In this document: positions 23,537-34,864 of the stretch, one piece after another
Layout: each line of letters starts with the position of its first letter
How positions within the stretch are numbered: position 1 is the first letter of the stretch
Source of the DNA: Dugong dugon
Lineage: Eukaryota > Chordata > Mammalia > Sirenia > Dugongidae
Direction of reading: 5' to 3'
DNA: 64,000 nucleotides
Assembly (NCBI GenBank): GCA_030035585.1
Contig: CM057469.1
Location: forward strand, 36,672,501-36,736,500
Translations under genes and position numbers: made by a program
The notes under the pieces: generated by a model
The model's input: the letters and a program-made list of their open reading frames with translations, nothing else
Database searches by the model: none
Told to the model about the DNA's origin: nothing

Positions 23537-23745
23537 TTTTACTGTTGCTGTTAGGTGCTGTTGAGTCAATTTCAAGTCATAGCAACCCTGTGTGACAGAG
23601 TGGAACTGCCCTATAGGGTTTGCTTGCCTGTAATCTTTACAAGAGCAGATCACCAGGTCTCTCTCCTGCAGAGCCTCTGGGTGGGTTTGAACCCCAACCT
23701 TTTGGTCAGCAACTGAGTGCTTAACTGCTGCAGCACCAGGGCTCC
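23537..23745 (-). repeat. AfroSINE, long form with RTE-like tail (copy k)
   Basis: The left end reads 'gttgctgttaggtgctgttg', closer to the RTE terminus at 2494 than the A-rich tails of other copies. The internal block is present, and the head end is 'gctgcagcaccagggctcct'. Confidence 0.9.
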
Positions 23746-24039
23746 TTAAAGTCATAGTAGTAATTACGAAAATCAACCAGCCACAACATGGCTAGGTACT
23801 GTTAGAAGTTCACCCTGGGTGGTGGCTGCTTATATTAATACAATAAGTCAAACTGTTTCCTCAAGAGTTTAGCTCTGGTTAGTCCTCTTTGGTTAACATG
23901 AACATTAACTGGAGTTTTTATTATGGTGACAACACATAATTAAATAGTGTTATTTATTAAATAAATTTAGAATATCTCAATGACCTGAAGGAATCCATAT
24001 AATGTTCCTAGTGTCTGTCTCTACTTAACTAAGGCATAA

Positions 24040-24248
24040 TAAGGGAAACCTGGTGGCATAGTTGTTAAGAGCTTGGCTGCTAACTGAAAGGTTGGTGGTT
24101 CAAACTCACCACCTACTTTGTGAGAGAAAGATGTTGGCAGTCTGCTTCCATAAAGATTACAGCCTTGGAAACCTACGGGGCAGTTCTACTCTGCCATATG
24201 AGCTGGAATCGACCTGACGGCAAGCAGTGATTTTTGTTTGTTTGTTTT
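24040..24248 (+). repeat. AfroSINE, long form (copy l)
   Basis: 'gaaacctggtggcatagttg' head, 'ggttggtggttcaaactcac', and the internal block 'tctgcttccataaagattac'. A 10-bp duplication with one mismatch flanks it (taaggcataa at 24030-24039, taaggtataa at 24249-24258). Confidence 0.9.
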
Positions 24249-24510
24249 TAAGGTATAACATTGTTATCACTAGTGGAATATTATGGGGATGTAACCTAAC
24301 TTAATCTTCTAACATATTATTAAAATTGTTTTTATTACATTATTGTGTTAAACATCCATGGAAAACATTTATTTCACTTCAAATATGCTCTGTAGGGGGA
24401 ACATGTAGAAGCAGGATTTGGATAAATAAGTTTTGAGTACATACAAAAAGTAATTTGACAGAAATGCTGTTGTCTTTTGCGGTATTTTTATAGATTTGAA
24501 AATCCTTCTA

Positions 24511-24882
24511 CAGGCAGTCCTCAGGTTATGAACATCCAACTTATGTACAACCCATAGTTACGAACCAACCCTGTAAAGTCTGTTAACTCGAGGTATATAC
24601 AGTGGTTTGTAATAACCAACGGGTGCTAATTTGCAATACATATCAAAACATTATTGTTATTATTACCCTATTATTATATTAAACATGGTTTAGTGTATCT
24701 GGAAACGTTTCTTTAATGTTTCATATGCATAGAAATGTACACTGTATACTATATACGAAGACAAACATTTGACTGACTGATGTTAGTTACGAACCGTACC
24801 TAACTGTTCCAACTTCCGTACAAATTCGACTTAAAGACAGATTTAGGGACAGAACTCATTTGTTAAGTCCGAGGACTGCCAG
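24511..24882 (+). mobile_element. Tc1/mariner (Tigger-like) MITE
   Basis: The 372-bp element starts 'caggcagtcctcaggttatg' and ends 'ttaagtccgaggactgccag', imperfect inverted repeats of each other. A TA dinucleotide stands on each side (24509-24510 and 24883-24884), the target choice of Tc1/mariner elements. No transposase is encoded. The TIR logic is direct from sequence; the family assignment is inferred. Confidence 0.8.
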
Positions 24883-24884
24883 TA

Positions 24885-25287
24885 AAAGCCTCCGTCTTTA
24901 TTTCTAAGACAACCAGAGATTCTCTCCTGGCAAATAAGTAGACAGATGATAGAATATTGTAGAACTGGGGTGAACAAGTCATACCACTGTGATTCTGGAG
25001 CGGGTATTGATACAACCTCTAGAAAGGCAAGTTTTAAAAGTCTGTAACCATAGAAATAGGCACCAGAGATATGATAGAAGTTAGTCAGCTGTTTCTGTTA
25101 AATTTTCCTCTTTTTTATTTTGAAGTAAAAATCAGCTATAGTCATTGGATGTGAATACTATTTGGTCACAGTAGACTCTTCCAGAGTGGTACACTACTCA
25201 TCTCAGTACATTTATTCCTCTCATGAAGAAGAGTGTTCCACTCCCAAAGAATATCTCATAGTCTTTGATGCCTTACGTTGAAATTGT
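24885..25287. other. Single-copy DNA
   Basis: No gene or nameable repeat. Confidence 0.4.
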
Positions 25288-25317
25288 CTGATTCCCTTTT
25301 TTTTTTTTTTTTTTTTT

Positions 25318-26493
25318 AATATTTTATTGTACTTCAGGTGAAGGCTTACAGAACAAACAGTTTCTCATGTAACAGAAGTACACATGCTGTTTTATGACTT
25401 TGGTTAACAACCCCACAACATATCAACCCTCTAACTTGTCAACCTTTTTTTTTTTTTGGTGAAAATATACATAGCCAAAGATAACCCATTTCAAAACTTT
25501 TTACGTACACATTTAAGTGACATTGACTACGCTCTTCTAATTGTGCTGTTATTCTCACTTAAGATGAAGGCTTACAGAACAAAACAGTTTCTCATTTAAC
25601 AGTTACTACAAATGTTGCCCTATGATAATGGTTAACAATCTCACAACACATCACCAGTATCCTTACTCAACCTTGTGTTCCCTATCATCAGCTTCCTACT
25701 CCCCTTCTGCCTTTTGGCCCTTGTCACTGGACTCCTGTACCTCGTTAGTCTCATTTGGTTTTACTGGGCTGTCCACTCCCAGACTGAACAGTGAACCTCG
25801 AAAGTAAATTCACCACTGAGCTAAAAGGGTGTATGGGGGCCATACTCTTGAGGTTTCTCCAGTCTCCATTAGGCCAGGAAATCTGGTCTTTTTTTGTGTG
25901 TGTGAGTTAGAATTCTGCTCTACATCCTTCTCCAGCTCTGTCCAGAACCCTCTGTTGTGATCCTGGTCAGAGCAGTCAGTGGTAGTAGCCGGGCACCATC
26001 TAGCTGTACTGGACTCAGTCCGGTGGAGGGAGGTCTTGGTAGCTGTGGACAATTAGTCCTTTGGACTAATCTGTTCGTTGTATCCTGTTCTCTTCATTCT
26101 CCCTTGCTCCCGAAGGGATGAGACCAGTGTAGTATCTTAGATGGCCACTCACAGGCTTTTAAGACCCCAGACACTACTCACCAAGGTAGAATGTAGAGCA
26201 TTATCTTTATTAGTAGTGTCATGCCAGTTGAGCTAGATGTTCCCCGAGACCATGGTCCCCAGAGCCCTCCATCCAGCATCTCAGTCCCTCGGGGAGTTTG
26301 GATGTGTCCATGGGGCCTCCATGACCTTTCCTTGTACAGGTTGTGTTAGTTTCCCTTGTATTGTGTACTGTCTCACCTTTCACCCAAGATACCACTTATC
26401 TATTGCCTATTTAGTGTTTCCACCCCCTCCCCTCCCATCCCTGGTAGCCAACAAGGATTGTTACATTTTGGATGTGAATTTTTTCATGGGTTT
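25318..26493 (-). other. L1-A 3' UTR
   Basis: Lies downstream of the ORF2 stop. It is homologous to L1-D (14788-15824) and, less closely, to the L1-E and L1-F fragments. It contains two diverged copies of the terminal block 'gaaggcttacagaacaaa' (near 25340 and 25566). No reading frame of note; the frames at 25622-25807 and 25810-26052 are shadows. Confidence 0.85.
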
Positions 26494-29400
26494 TTACAAT
26501 AGAGGTCTCATACAATATTTGTCCTTTTGTGATTGACTTATTTCACTCAGCATAATGTCCTCCAGTTTCATCCATGTTATGAGATGGTTCACAGATTCAT
26601 TGTTGTTCTTTCTCATTGCATAGTATTCCATTGTGTGTATGTACCATAGTTTGTTTATCCATTCATCTGTTGCTGGGCACCTACGTTGTTTCCATCGTTT
26701 TGCTACTGTGAACAATGCTGCCATGAACATAGGTGTGCATATGTCTATTTGAGTGACGGCTCTTATTTCTCTAGGATATATTCCTAGGAGTGGGATTGCT
26801 GGATCGAATGGTATGTCTATTTCTAGCTTTCTGAGGAAGCGCCATATCATTTTCCAAAATGGTTGTATCATTTTGCATTCCCACCAGCAGTGCATAAGAC
26901 TTCCGATCGCCCCGCAGACCCTCCAACTTTTGTTATTTCCAGTGTTTTTGATTCGTGCCAGTAATGCCGGGGTGAGATGGTATCTCATTGTGGTTTTAAT
27001 TTGCATTTCTCTAATGGCTAGTGAACGCGAGCATTTCCTCATGTGTCTGTTGGCCGTTTGAATGTCTTCTTTGGTGAAGTGTCTGTTCATTTCCTTTGCC
27101 CATTTTTTGATAGGATTGTTTGTCTTTTTGTTGTAGAGGTGTTGGATTTTCTTGTAGATTATGGAGATTAGACCTTTGTCTGACTTGTACTGTCCGAAAT
27201 TTTTTCTGTAGGTTCTCTTTTTACTCTTTTGGTGAAGTCTTTTGAAGAGCATAGGTGTTTGATTTTTAGAAGATCCCAGTTATCTAGTTTATCTGTTGGG
27301 TTTTGTGTATTGATGGTTATGGTTTGTATCCTGTTAATGCCATGTATTAAGGCCTGAAGTGTTGGTCCTATTTTTTCTTCTATGAACTTTATAGTTTTAG
27401 GCTTTATATTCAGGTCTTTGATCCATTTTGAAGTAGTTTTTGTATACGGTGTGAGGTATGGGTCCTGTTCCATTTTTCTGCAAATGGATATCCAGTTTTG
27501 CCAGCACCATTTGTTAAAAAGACTGTCTTTTCCCCATTTGATGGACTTTGGGCCCTTGTCGAAAATCAGGTTACCGTAGGTGGATGGATTTACATCTGGG
27601 TTCTGAATTCTGTTCCATTGGTCAGTGTATCTGTCGTTGTACCAGTACCAGGCTGTTTTGACTACTGTAGCTGTATAGTAGGTTCTCAAGTCAGGTAGTG
27701 TGAGTCCTCCAACTTTCTTCTTCTTCTTCAGTAGTGCTTTACTTATTTGGGGCTTCTTCCCTTTCCATATAAAGTTAGTAATTAGTTTTTCCATCTCTTT
27801 GAAGAATGTTGCTGGTTTTTGGATCGGGATTGCATTGTATTTGTAAATTGCTTTGGGTAGAATTGCCATTTTCACAATGTTGAGTCTGCCTATCCATGAG
27901 CATGGTATGTTTTTCCATTTATGTAGATCCCTTTGGGTTTCATGCAGCAGTGTTTTGTAGTTTTCTTTGTATAGGTCTTTTACATTCCTGGTCAGATTTA
28001 TTCCTAAGTATTTTATCTTTTTAGGGGCTATTGAAAATGGTATTGATTTCCTTTTCATTGTTCTCTTTACTGGTGTATAGGAATCCAACTGATTTTTGAA
28101 TGTTTATCTTGTATCCTGCTACTCTGCTGAATCTTTCTATTAGTTCCAGTAGATTTCTCGTGGAGTCTTTAGTGTTTTCTATGTACAGTATCATATCATC
28201 TGCAAACAGGGAGAGTTTAACTTCTTCATTACCAATTTGGATGCCCTTTATTTCTTTCTCTTGACTTATTGCTCTAGCTAGAACTTCCAGCACAATGTTA
28301 AACAGGAGTGGTGATAAAGGGCATCCTTGTCTTGTTCCTGTTTTCAAGGGGAATGTTTTCAGCCTCTCTCCATTAACAATGATGTTGGCCGTTGGTTTTG
28401 CATAGATGCCCTGTATTATGTTGAGAAATTTCCCTTCTATACCTATTTTATTGAGAACTTTTATCAGGAATCAGTGTTGGACTTTGTCAAATGCCTTTTC
28501 TGTGTCAATTGAGATGATCATGTGATATTTTTCTTTCCTTTTATTTATGTGGTGAATTACGTTGATGGCTTTTCTAATGTTAAACATCCTTGCATACCTG
28601 GTATGAATCCTACTTGGTCGTGGTGTATTATTTTTTTGATATGATACTGAATTCTATTGGCTAGAATTTTGTTCAGAATTTTTGCATCTATATTCATGAG
28701 AGATATTGGTCTGTAACTTTCTTTTTTTGTGATGTCTTTTCCTGGTTTTGGTATCAGCGTTATGCTGGCTTCATAGAATGAATTTGGAAGTGTTTCTTCC
28801 TCTTCTATGCTCTGAAATAGCTTGAGTAGAACTGGTACAAGCTCTTCTGTAAATGTTTTGTAGAATTCTCCAGTGAAGCCATCTGGGCCAGGGCTTTTTT
28901 TGGTTGGGAGTTTTTTTTATTACCTTTTCAATCTCTTCTCCTGTTATGGGTCTGTTCAGATTTTCAATATCACTTTGTTGTAGTTTGGGTAGGCCGTGTG
29001 TTTCTAGAAATTTATCCATTTCCTCTAGGTTTTCAAATTTGTTGGAGTATAGTTTTTCATAATATTCTGTTATAATCCTTTTTATTTCGGTTGGGTCTGT
29101 TTGTAATGTCCCCCATTTCATTTCTTATTTGGGTTATTTGTGTCCTCTGCTGTTTTTCTTTTGTCAGTCTGGCCAGTGGTTTGTCGATTTTGTTGATTCT
29201 TTCAAAGAACCAACTTTTGGTTTGTTGATTCTTTCTATTGTTTTTCTGTTCTCTATTTCATTTATTTCTGCTCTGATCTTTACTATTTCCTTTCTTCCGG
29301 TGGTTGTAGGCTTTTTTTGCTGTTCTCTTTCTATTTGTTTGAGTTCTGTAGTTAATGTTTTGATTTTGTCCCTTTCTTCTTTTTTGATATGTGCATCTAT

Positions 29401-30303
29401 TGCTATAAATTGTCCTCTGAGAACTGCCTTTGCTGCATCCCAAAGGTTTTGGTATGATGTGTTTTCATTTTCATTTGATTCTAGGAATTTTTTGATTCCA
29501 TCTCTGATTTCTTCTATTATCCATTGATGCGTACGCAGAGTATTATTCAGTTTCCATGTAGTTGGTTTTTTTTCCTTGCTCTTTCTAGTGATAATTTCTA
29601 CCTTGATGGCATTGTGGTCAGAGAAGATACTGTGAATTATCTCAACGTTTTGGATCTTGTTGAGTATTGCTCTGTGGCCTAAGATGTGGTCTATTCTGGA
29701 GAACGTTCCATGTGTATTGGAAAAGAATGTGTACTTTGCAACGGTTGGATGGAGTGTTCTATATATGTCTATGAGGTCCAGTTGGCTGATTGTGTCCTTT
29801 AGGTCTTCTGTATCTTTGCTGAGTTTCTTCTTAGTTGTTCTGTCCTTTACTGAGAGTGGTGTGTTGAAGTCTCCTACTATTATTGTGGAACTGTCAATTT
29901 CTCTTTTCAGTGTTGTTAGAGTTCGTTTTATGTATTTTGGAGCCCTGTCATTGGGTGCGTAGATGTTTATTATGGTTATGTCTTCATGATGGATCATCCC
30001 CTTAATCATTATATAGTGCCCTTCTTTGTCTTTTATGGTGGATTTTGTTTTAAAGTCTATTTTATCTGAGATTAGTATTGCCACTTCTGCTCTTTTTTGG
30101 TGGTTGTTAGGTTGATAGATTTTTTTCCAACATTAGACTTTTGATAAATTCACATCTTTGTTTCTAAGGTGTGTCTCTTGTAGACAGCATATTGATGGAT
30201 TCTGTTTACTTATCCATTCTGTCACTTTCTGTCTCTTTATGGGTGCAGTAAGTCCATTTACATTCAGTGTAACTATTGATAGATGTGAGTTTGTTGCTGT
30301 CAT
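26494..30303 (-). pseudogene. L1 ORF2 (endonuclease-reverse transcriptase), nearly complete, broken
   Basis: The start at 30303 gives MTATNSHLSIVTLNVNGL, and the stop is at 26494, for about 1270 codons, the usual ORF2p length. ORF2p nicks target DNA and reverse-transcribes L1 RNA. In the endonuclease, N14 and E43 (CLQETHL) are present, as are GDFN and SDHN. In the RT, '[14 protein letters not shown]' and FADD (28195-28206) are intact. The C-terminal Cys/His cluster, [14 protein letters not shown], is intact. Lesions: TAA at 30133-30135; a 1-nt loss near 29220 leading to a stop at 29164; a compensating gain near 29105; an extra A in the homopolymer 28911-28918; and a frame change near 28040 reversed near 27200. 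All fragments align end to end. Confidence 0.93.
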
Positions 30304-30728
30304 TTTGTAGTGCTTTTTTTTTGTGGTGCTGAAGTTTTCTTTGTTCTTCTTACTCTCTTGTGCTGAGTAACTTTCGTTTGTGGATTTTTTTTTCATTTCT
30401 TTTGTTTTTGTAGGTTTTGTTTTTGCTGAGACTTTATGTTTCTCGTCTTTATTTTTATGAGTTGGTTTGTTAACTTTCTTTGTGGTTACCATGAATTTTA
30501 CCCTTATCTTTATAAGTTTGAAGCAGTCTACCCTTACTTGGTATCGCCTTGCCTTCCTCTCCATTAGAAGGTTCTATACCTATGCCGTTTATTTCCTCTT
30601 TCATTGATTTGATGTTGTTGTCATCCTTTGATTGATTGCTCTGATTCCCTGTTGTATTTCTTTTGGTTTTGGATAGTCCTTGAGAGTTCATTTCCTAGAA
30701 TGGTATCTGGTTCGTATAATCCTGTGTC
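30304..30728 (-). other. L1-A inter-ORF spacer
   Basis: A 425-bp A-rich (minus-strand) spacer between ORF1 and ORF2. An open frame runs from 30564 into ORF2 in phase, but the ORF2 start is placed at 30303 by comparison with mammalian ORF2 N-termini. L1-C lacks everything downstream of the equivalent region. Confidence 0.75.
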
Positions 30729-31774
30729 CTAGGTCCTGCCTGAGGGTTGAAGCTGTTTGTCCTCAGATCGAAGAACTCCCTTTAATAATTCTTGTAAGTT
30801 TGGTTTGACTTTTGCATATTCCCTTAATTTCTGTTTATCTGGAAATGACCTAATTTCACCATCAAATTTGAGCGAGAGTTTTGCAGGATATATTATTTTT
30901 GGCTGACAATTTTTTTCTTTCAAGATTTTATATATGTCATCCCACTGCCTTCTTGCTTGCGTGGTTTCTGCTGAATAATCTGAGCTTAGTCTTATTGTTT
31001 CTCCTCTGTATGTGACTTCTTGTTTTTCACGAGCTGGTCTCAGGATTCTTTGTCTTTAGTTTTGGCGAGTGTGAATATGATATGTCTTGGTGATTTTCTT
31101 TTGGGGTCTCTTCTATATGGGGTTCGTTGAGCTTCTTGGATGGCCAGCTTTTTATCTTTCATGATATTGGTAAAGTTTTCTGTCAGCAGTTCCTCAGTGA
31201 TCCTCTCTGTGTTTTCTGTTTTCTCCCCCTGTTCTGGGATGCCAATCACTCGTAAATTTTTGCTTTTAATTGTGTCCCACATAACTCTCAGGGTCTTTTC
31301 ATTTTTCTTTGTTCGTTTTTCTGAGTTTTCCTCAAACAGAGTTGTATCCAAATGTTTGTCTTCAGTTCCACCGATCCTGTCTTCCACGGTTTCAGATCTA
31401 CTTCTCAGCCCTTCTATGACATCATCCATTTCTGAAATCTTGTTGTTTTTCTTTTGGATTTCTAATTGTTGTTTTTGTATAATTTCTAGTTGTGAATTTA
31501 TTTTGGCATTTTGTTCCTGAATCATCTTCCTGAATTCTTCCAATTTTTTGTCTGTATTTTCCATAAATTTGTCTATTTTTTCCTCATGTTTGTCAGCTTT
31601 TTGCCTCAGTTCTTGGAAAATTCCAAGTATTAGTGATTTGAGTTCCCTATCAGATACTTCTAGTGCATTTTCTTCCATAGGAGAGTTATCTGGTGTTTTA
31701 ATTTGGATGCCTATTGGAGCCATCTTGTCTTGTTTTTGTAAATGTTTTGATATTGTTTGCTGTTTTCGGGGCAT
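30729..31774 (-). pseudogene. L1 ORF1 (RNA-binding protein), frameshifted, copy A
   Basis: It starts MPRKQQTISKHLQKQDKMAP at 31774. Residues about 45-150 are rich in E/K/Q with heptad-like spacing, the coiled-coil trimerisation region. The RRM starts around 'NLRVIGIPEQGEKTEN'. The first frame stops at 31040-31042 after 'IIFTLAKTKDKES'. The C-terminal domain continues in another frame at 30729-30923 ('QPKIIYPAKLSLKFDGE', 'KQKLREYAKVKPNLQELLKG'). One indel near 31045 therefore separates two otherwise good pieces. The total of about 348 codons is close to human ORF1p (338). ORF1p binds L1 RNA in the cytoplasmic particle. Confidence 0.9.
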
Positions 31775-34674
31775 TCAGTAGATATTTCTCTCATTTATTG
31801 ATTGTAGTTTTTTTGTTTCGTCCTTGTGGTACAGCTGGGCAGGTCTAGCTGAAGAGGAGCCACGGGGACGGGTTGTTTGTGGCACTCACTGCAGCCACCA
31901 GGACGGTCTGTAGTCAGTGCTGGGCAGGTTCCAATAGGGTGTGCCTGTACAGCTTGGTGGTGGGATGTCACGTGCACGGTGCAGGTAGGCAGGATGCAGC
32001 GGGGAGATGGTTATGTGTGAAGCTAAGCTGGATATGGGAGAGAGGAGAGAGGAGCAGGAGTGGAAAAACATACAAACATTAAAGAATGCTAGGGGAGCTT
32101 GCAGTTGGAATGGACAGATGAGAAACTATGGGATGGAGAAAACCAGAAGGGGTAAAGAAAGAAAAGGAAAGAATGAACAAATAAAAATCAGAAAAGTTAA
32201 AGAACTGCAAAGTTCCCAGGGATCCCACCGATGCAGCTATGAGGTCTGAGGAACTTGGTCTCAGGTTTCACAGCACAGCCTGGCCAGAAGGCGCAGAGGC
32301 ATACAACGCCTGGTATTCAGGGATCAGAAAGAGAAGGAAGAGATAGAGAGACGAGAAATTGAACAATGAAGAAAGACAAAAAGGAAAAAGAGGGAAAAGA
32401 AAACAAAACTAATCAAAAAGGAAAAAAATAAAATAAAATTTAAAAAAAAGCAACACCGGCAGTCAACGAATGGCACTCAGAGAGCCAGCCAGTGCGGGCT
32501 GGTGTTTCTGGACAAGAGACTGTGTCCGTGGGAAACAGAGGAGGCCGAGTGTGAGTGAAGAAGTGTGGAGAGTGGGAAAGCGTATATCACAAATTGCCTG
32601 CGCTCTGGGGACCCTCAGAAAGGAGCAAAGAGGGTGCACGGAGCCAGGCACCCGAGTGAAAGGAGGGGGAGGCGGTGAGAGGTAAGCGAGAAAGCAAAAG
32701 AAGCAGGAGAAAAAAAAAAAAAGCAGCACCAGCAGCCAACAAACGGCACCCAGAGAGTCGCCCTCCCGGGCGTGTGGAATCCAAGCAGCCCGTGGACCCC
32801 AGTGAAGAGACTGCGGCCACGGGAAGCAGAGGAGCAAATAAACAAAAGCCCTGGGATCTCACCAGCGCGGCAGCCCAGACCTGGAAGCAGCCACACACCC
32901 GAACGTAGCCCCACAGTCCCGCAGGAAAGGGTAAAGATGGTGCTCGGAACCAGGCACCTGAGCAAAAGGAGGGGGAGGCAGTGAGAGGCAAGCAAGAAAC
33001 CAAAAGAAGCAGAAAAAGCAACACCAGCAGCCAACAAACGGCATCCAGAGAGCCGCCCGCCTGGGCGCACAGAATCCAAGCAGCCGGCGGCCCCGGGTCA
33101 AGAGATTGCAGCCGTGGGAAACAGAGGAGCAAACGAACAATGGCCCCAGGATCTCACCAGTGCAGCAGCCCAGAACTGGAAGCAGCCGCACTCCCAAACG
33201 TAGCCCTAAGCCGCGGAGGAAAGGGCAAAGACGGCGCTCGGAGTCAGGCACCCAAGCAAAAGGAGGGGGAGGCAGCGAGAGGCAAGCGAGAAACCAAAAG
33301 AAGCAGAAAAAGAAAAAGGCAAAAAGAAAGAAAAAAACAAAAAGCAACACCAGCAGCCAACAAACAGCACCCAGAGAGCCACCCGCCCGGGCGCGCAGAA
33401 TCCAAGCAGCTGGTGGCCCCCGTTCAAGAAACTGCAGCCGCAGGAAGCAGAAGAGCAAATGAACAAAGGCCCCGGGATCTCACCAGCGCGGCAGCCCAGA
33501 CCTGGAAGCAGCCACACGCCCGAACGCAGCCCCACAGGAAAGAGCAAAGACGGCACTCGGAACCAGGCACCCGAGCAAAAGGAGGGGGAGGCAGCGAGAG
33601 GCAAGCGAGAAACCAAAAGAAGCAGAAAAGGCAACACCAGCAGCCAACAAACGGCACCCAGAGAGCCGCCCACACAGGCGCGCGGAATCCAAGCAGCTGG
33701 CAGTCCCGGGTCAAGAGACTGTGGCCACGGGAAGCAGAGGGGCAAATGAACAAAGGCCCCGGGATCTCACCAGCGTGGCAGCCCAGACCTGGAAGCAGCC
33801 ACACGCCCGAACATAGCCCCACAGCCCCGCAGGAAAGAGCAAAGACGGCGCTCAGATCCAGGCACCCGAGCAAAAGGAGGGGGAGGCAGCGAGAGGCAAG
33901 CGAGAAGCCAAAAGAAGCATAAAAAGCAACACCAGCAGCCAACAAACGGCAACCAGAGAGCCGCCCGCACAGGCGCGTGGAATCCAAGCAGTCGGCGGTC
34001 CCGCGTCAAGAGACTGTGGCCACGGGAAGCAGAGGGGCAAATGAACAAAGGCCCCAGGATCTCACCAGCGCAGCAGCCCAGACCTGGAAGCAGCCACATG
34101 CCCGAATGCAGCCCCACAGCCCGGCAGGAAAGAGCAAGGACGGTGCTCAGAACCAGGCACCGGAGCAAAAGGAGGGGGAGGCGGCAGAAAAAGCAACACC
34201 AGCATCCAACAAACGGCACCCAGAGAGCCGCCGGCCCGGGTGTGCGGAATCCAAGCAACCGATGCCCCCCGGCCCAGGGACCTTGGCCACGGGAAGCAGG
34301 GGAGCCCCAGCTGGGGCAAAGAGGGGTGGGGGGTGGTAAAGCACACACCGCAAATTACTGGCTGTTTTGTCTCCCACTGGATGCTCCGCGAGGCTGCTCT
34401 CGCGTTCTCCCGGTTGCTGGTCTCTGATAGGAGTCGAAGATGGTGGATCCGTGCTGTGTTAGCTGGTAGGGGACCTCTGCATGAATCTCTCTTCGCTCTC
34501 CGTTCTCTTTCAGTATTCTCACTCCTTTTGGTGTTTGGCTGAGTTCTTTATCTCTTCATTTGATGTTCTAGGATTTCAGGATTGTTGATTCTCTGTTTGG
34601 CTTTGTTTTTTGGATCTTTGCTGTGGAGGGACGGCGTGGTGCTTCTGCCTAGAGCTCCATCTTGCTGGACTCTC
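31775..34674 (-). promoter_or_regulatory. L1-A 5' UTR / internal promoter region
   Basis: 2.9 kb between the 5' end and ORF1, unusually long. The 5' end (right) reads 'agtccagcaagatggagctc' on the minus strand, with a YY1-like AAGATGG. It is followed by about 300 bp of unique sequence, then the tandem units at 32458-34345, then about 680 bp of mixed sequence before ORF1. The unit region is strongly CpG-rich compared with everything else in the window. L1 5' UTRs are RNA polymerase II promoters; promoter activity of this one is inferred. Confidence 0.8.
32458..34345 (-). repeat. About 6.5 tandem 5' UTR units of 267-326 bp
   Basis: The anchor 'agcagccaacaaacggcac' recurs at 32731, 33026, 33352, 33639, 33934 and 34201 (34201 with one base changed). 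A diverged form is at 32458. Spacings are 273, 295, 326, 287, 295 and 267 bp. Each unit contains 'ccgggatctcaccagcgcg', 'cagacctggaagcagccaca' and 'gagcaaaaggagggggaggc', and ends in an A-rich AAGAAGCAGAAAA tract. The 326-bp unit has extra A-rich sequence. The ORF1-proximal unit and the 5'-most partial unit are the most diverged. Open frames of up to 313 codons on both strands are by-products of high GC content. Confidence 0.93.
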
Positions 34675-34864
34675 CTGATTCCCTTTTTTAATACTTTTTC
34701 AAAGGTGACATTGTTTGGAATGCTATTTTTCCTTGGCATAATGTTTTCTGTTTGATGCTAGTGAACATTCATTTATCAGTTAAGAATACTACTGATTTTT
34801 TTTAATGTTAAAGCAAAGTAAAAGTTTTAAGTAAAAAACTTTAGTGTGTCAGTGGATGTTGTTG

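Larger units (their letters stand above)
25303..34674 (-). mobile_element. Full-length L1 LINE with tandem-unit 5' UTR (L1-A)
   Basis: A 9.4-kb minus-strand insertion. The 15-bp duplication ctgattccctttttt flanks it at 25288-25302 and 34675-34689. It carries, from right to left, a 2.9-kb 5' UTR with GC-rich tandem units, ORF1, a 425-bp spacer, ORF2, a 1.2-kb 3' UTR and a poly(A) tail (T-run at 25297-25317). Catalytic motifs are retained, with only a handful of stops and indels, and the duplication is perfect. This is the youngest full-length L1 of the window, though no longer active. Confidence 0.95.

Noticed and set aside
26237-26536. 99-codon plus-strand frame
   Set aside because: Antisense of the L1-A 3' UTR and ORF2 end; no independent evidence.
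32981-33922. A 313-codon plus-strand open frame, with several 100-200 codon frames on both strands nearby
   Set aside because: They lie in the GC-rich L1-A 5' UTR units, which contain few stop codons in any frame. Unit lengths (267-326 bp) are mostly not multiples of three, and the same DNA is open on both strands. No protein family resemblance.
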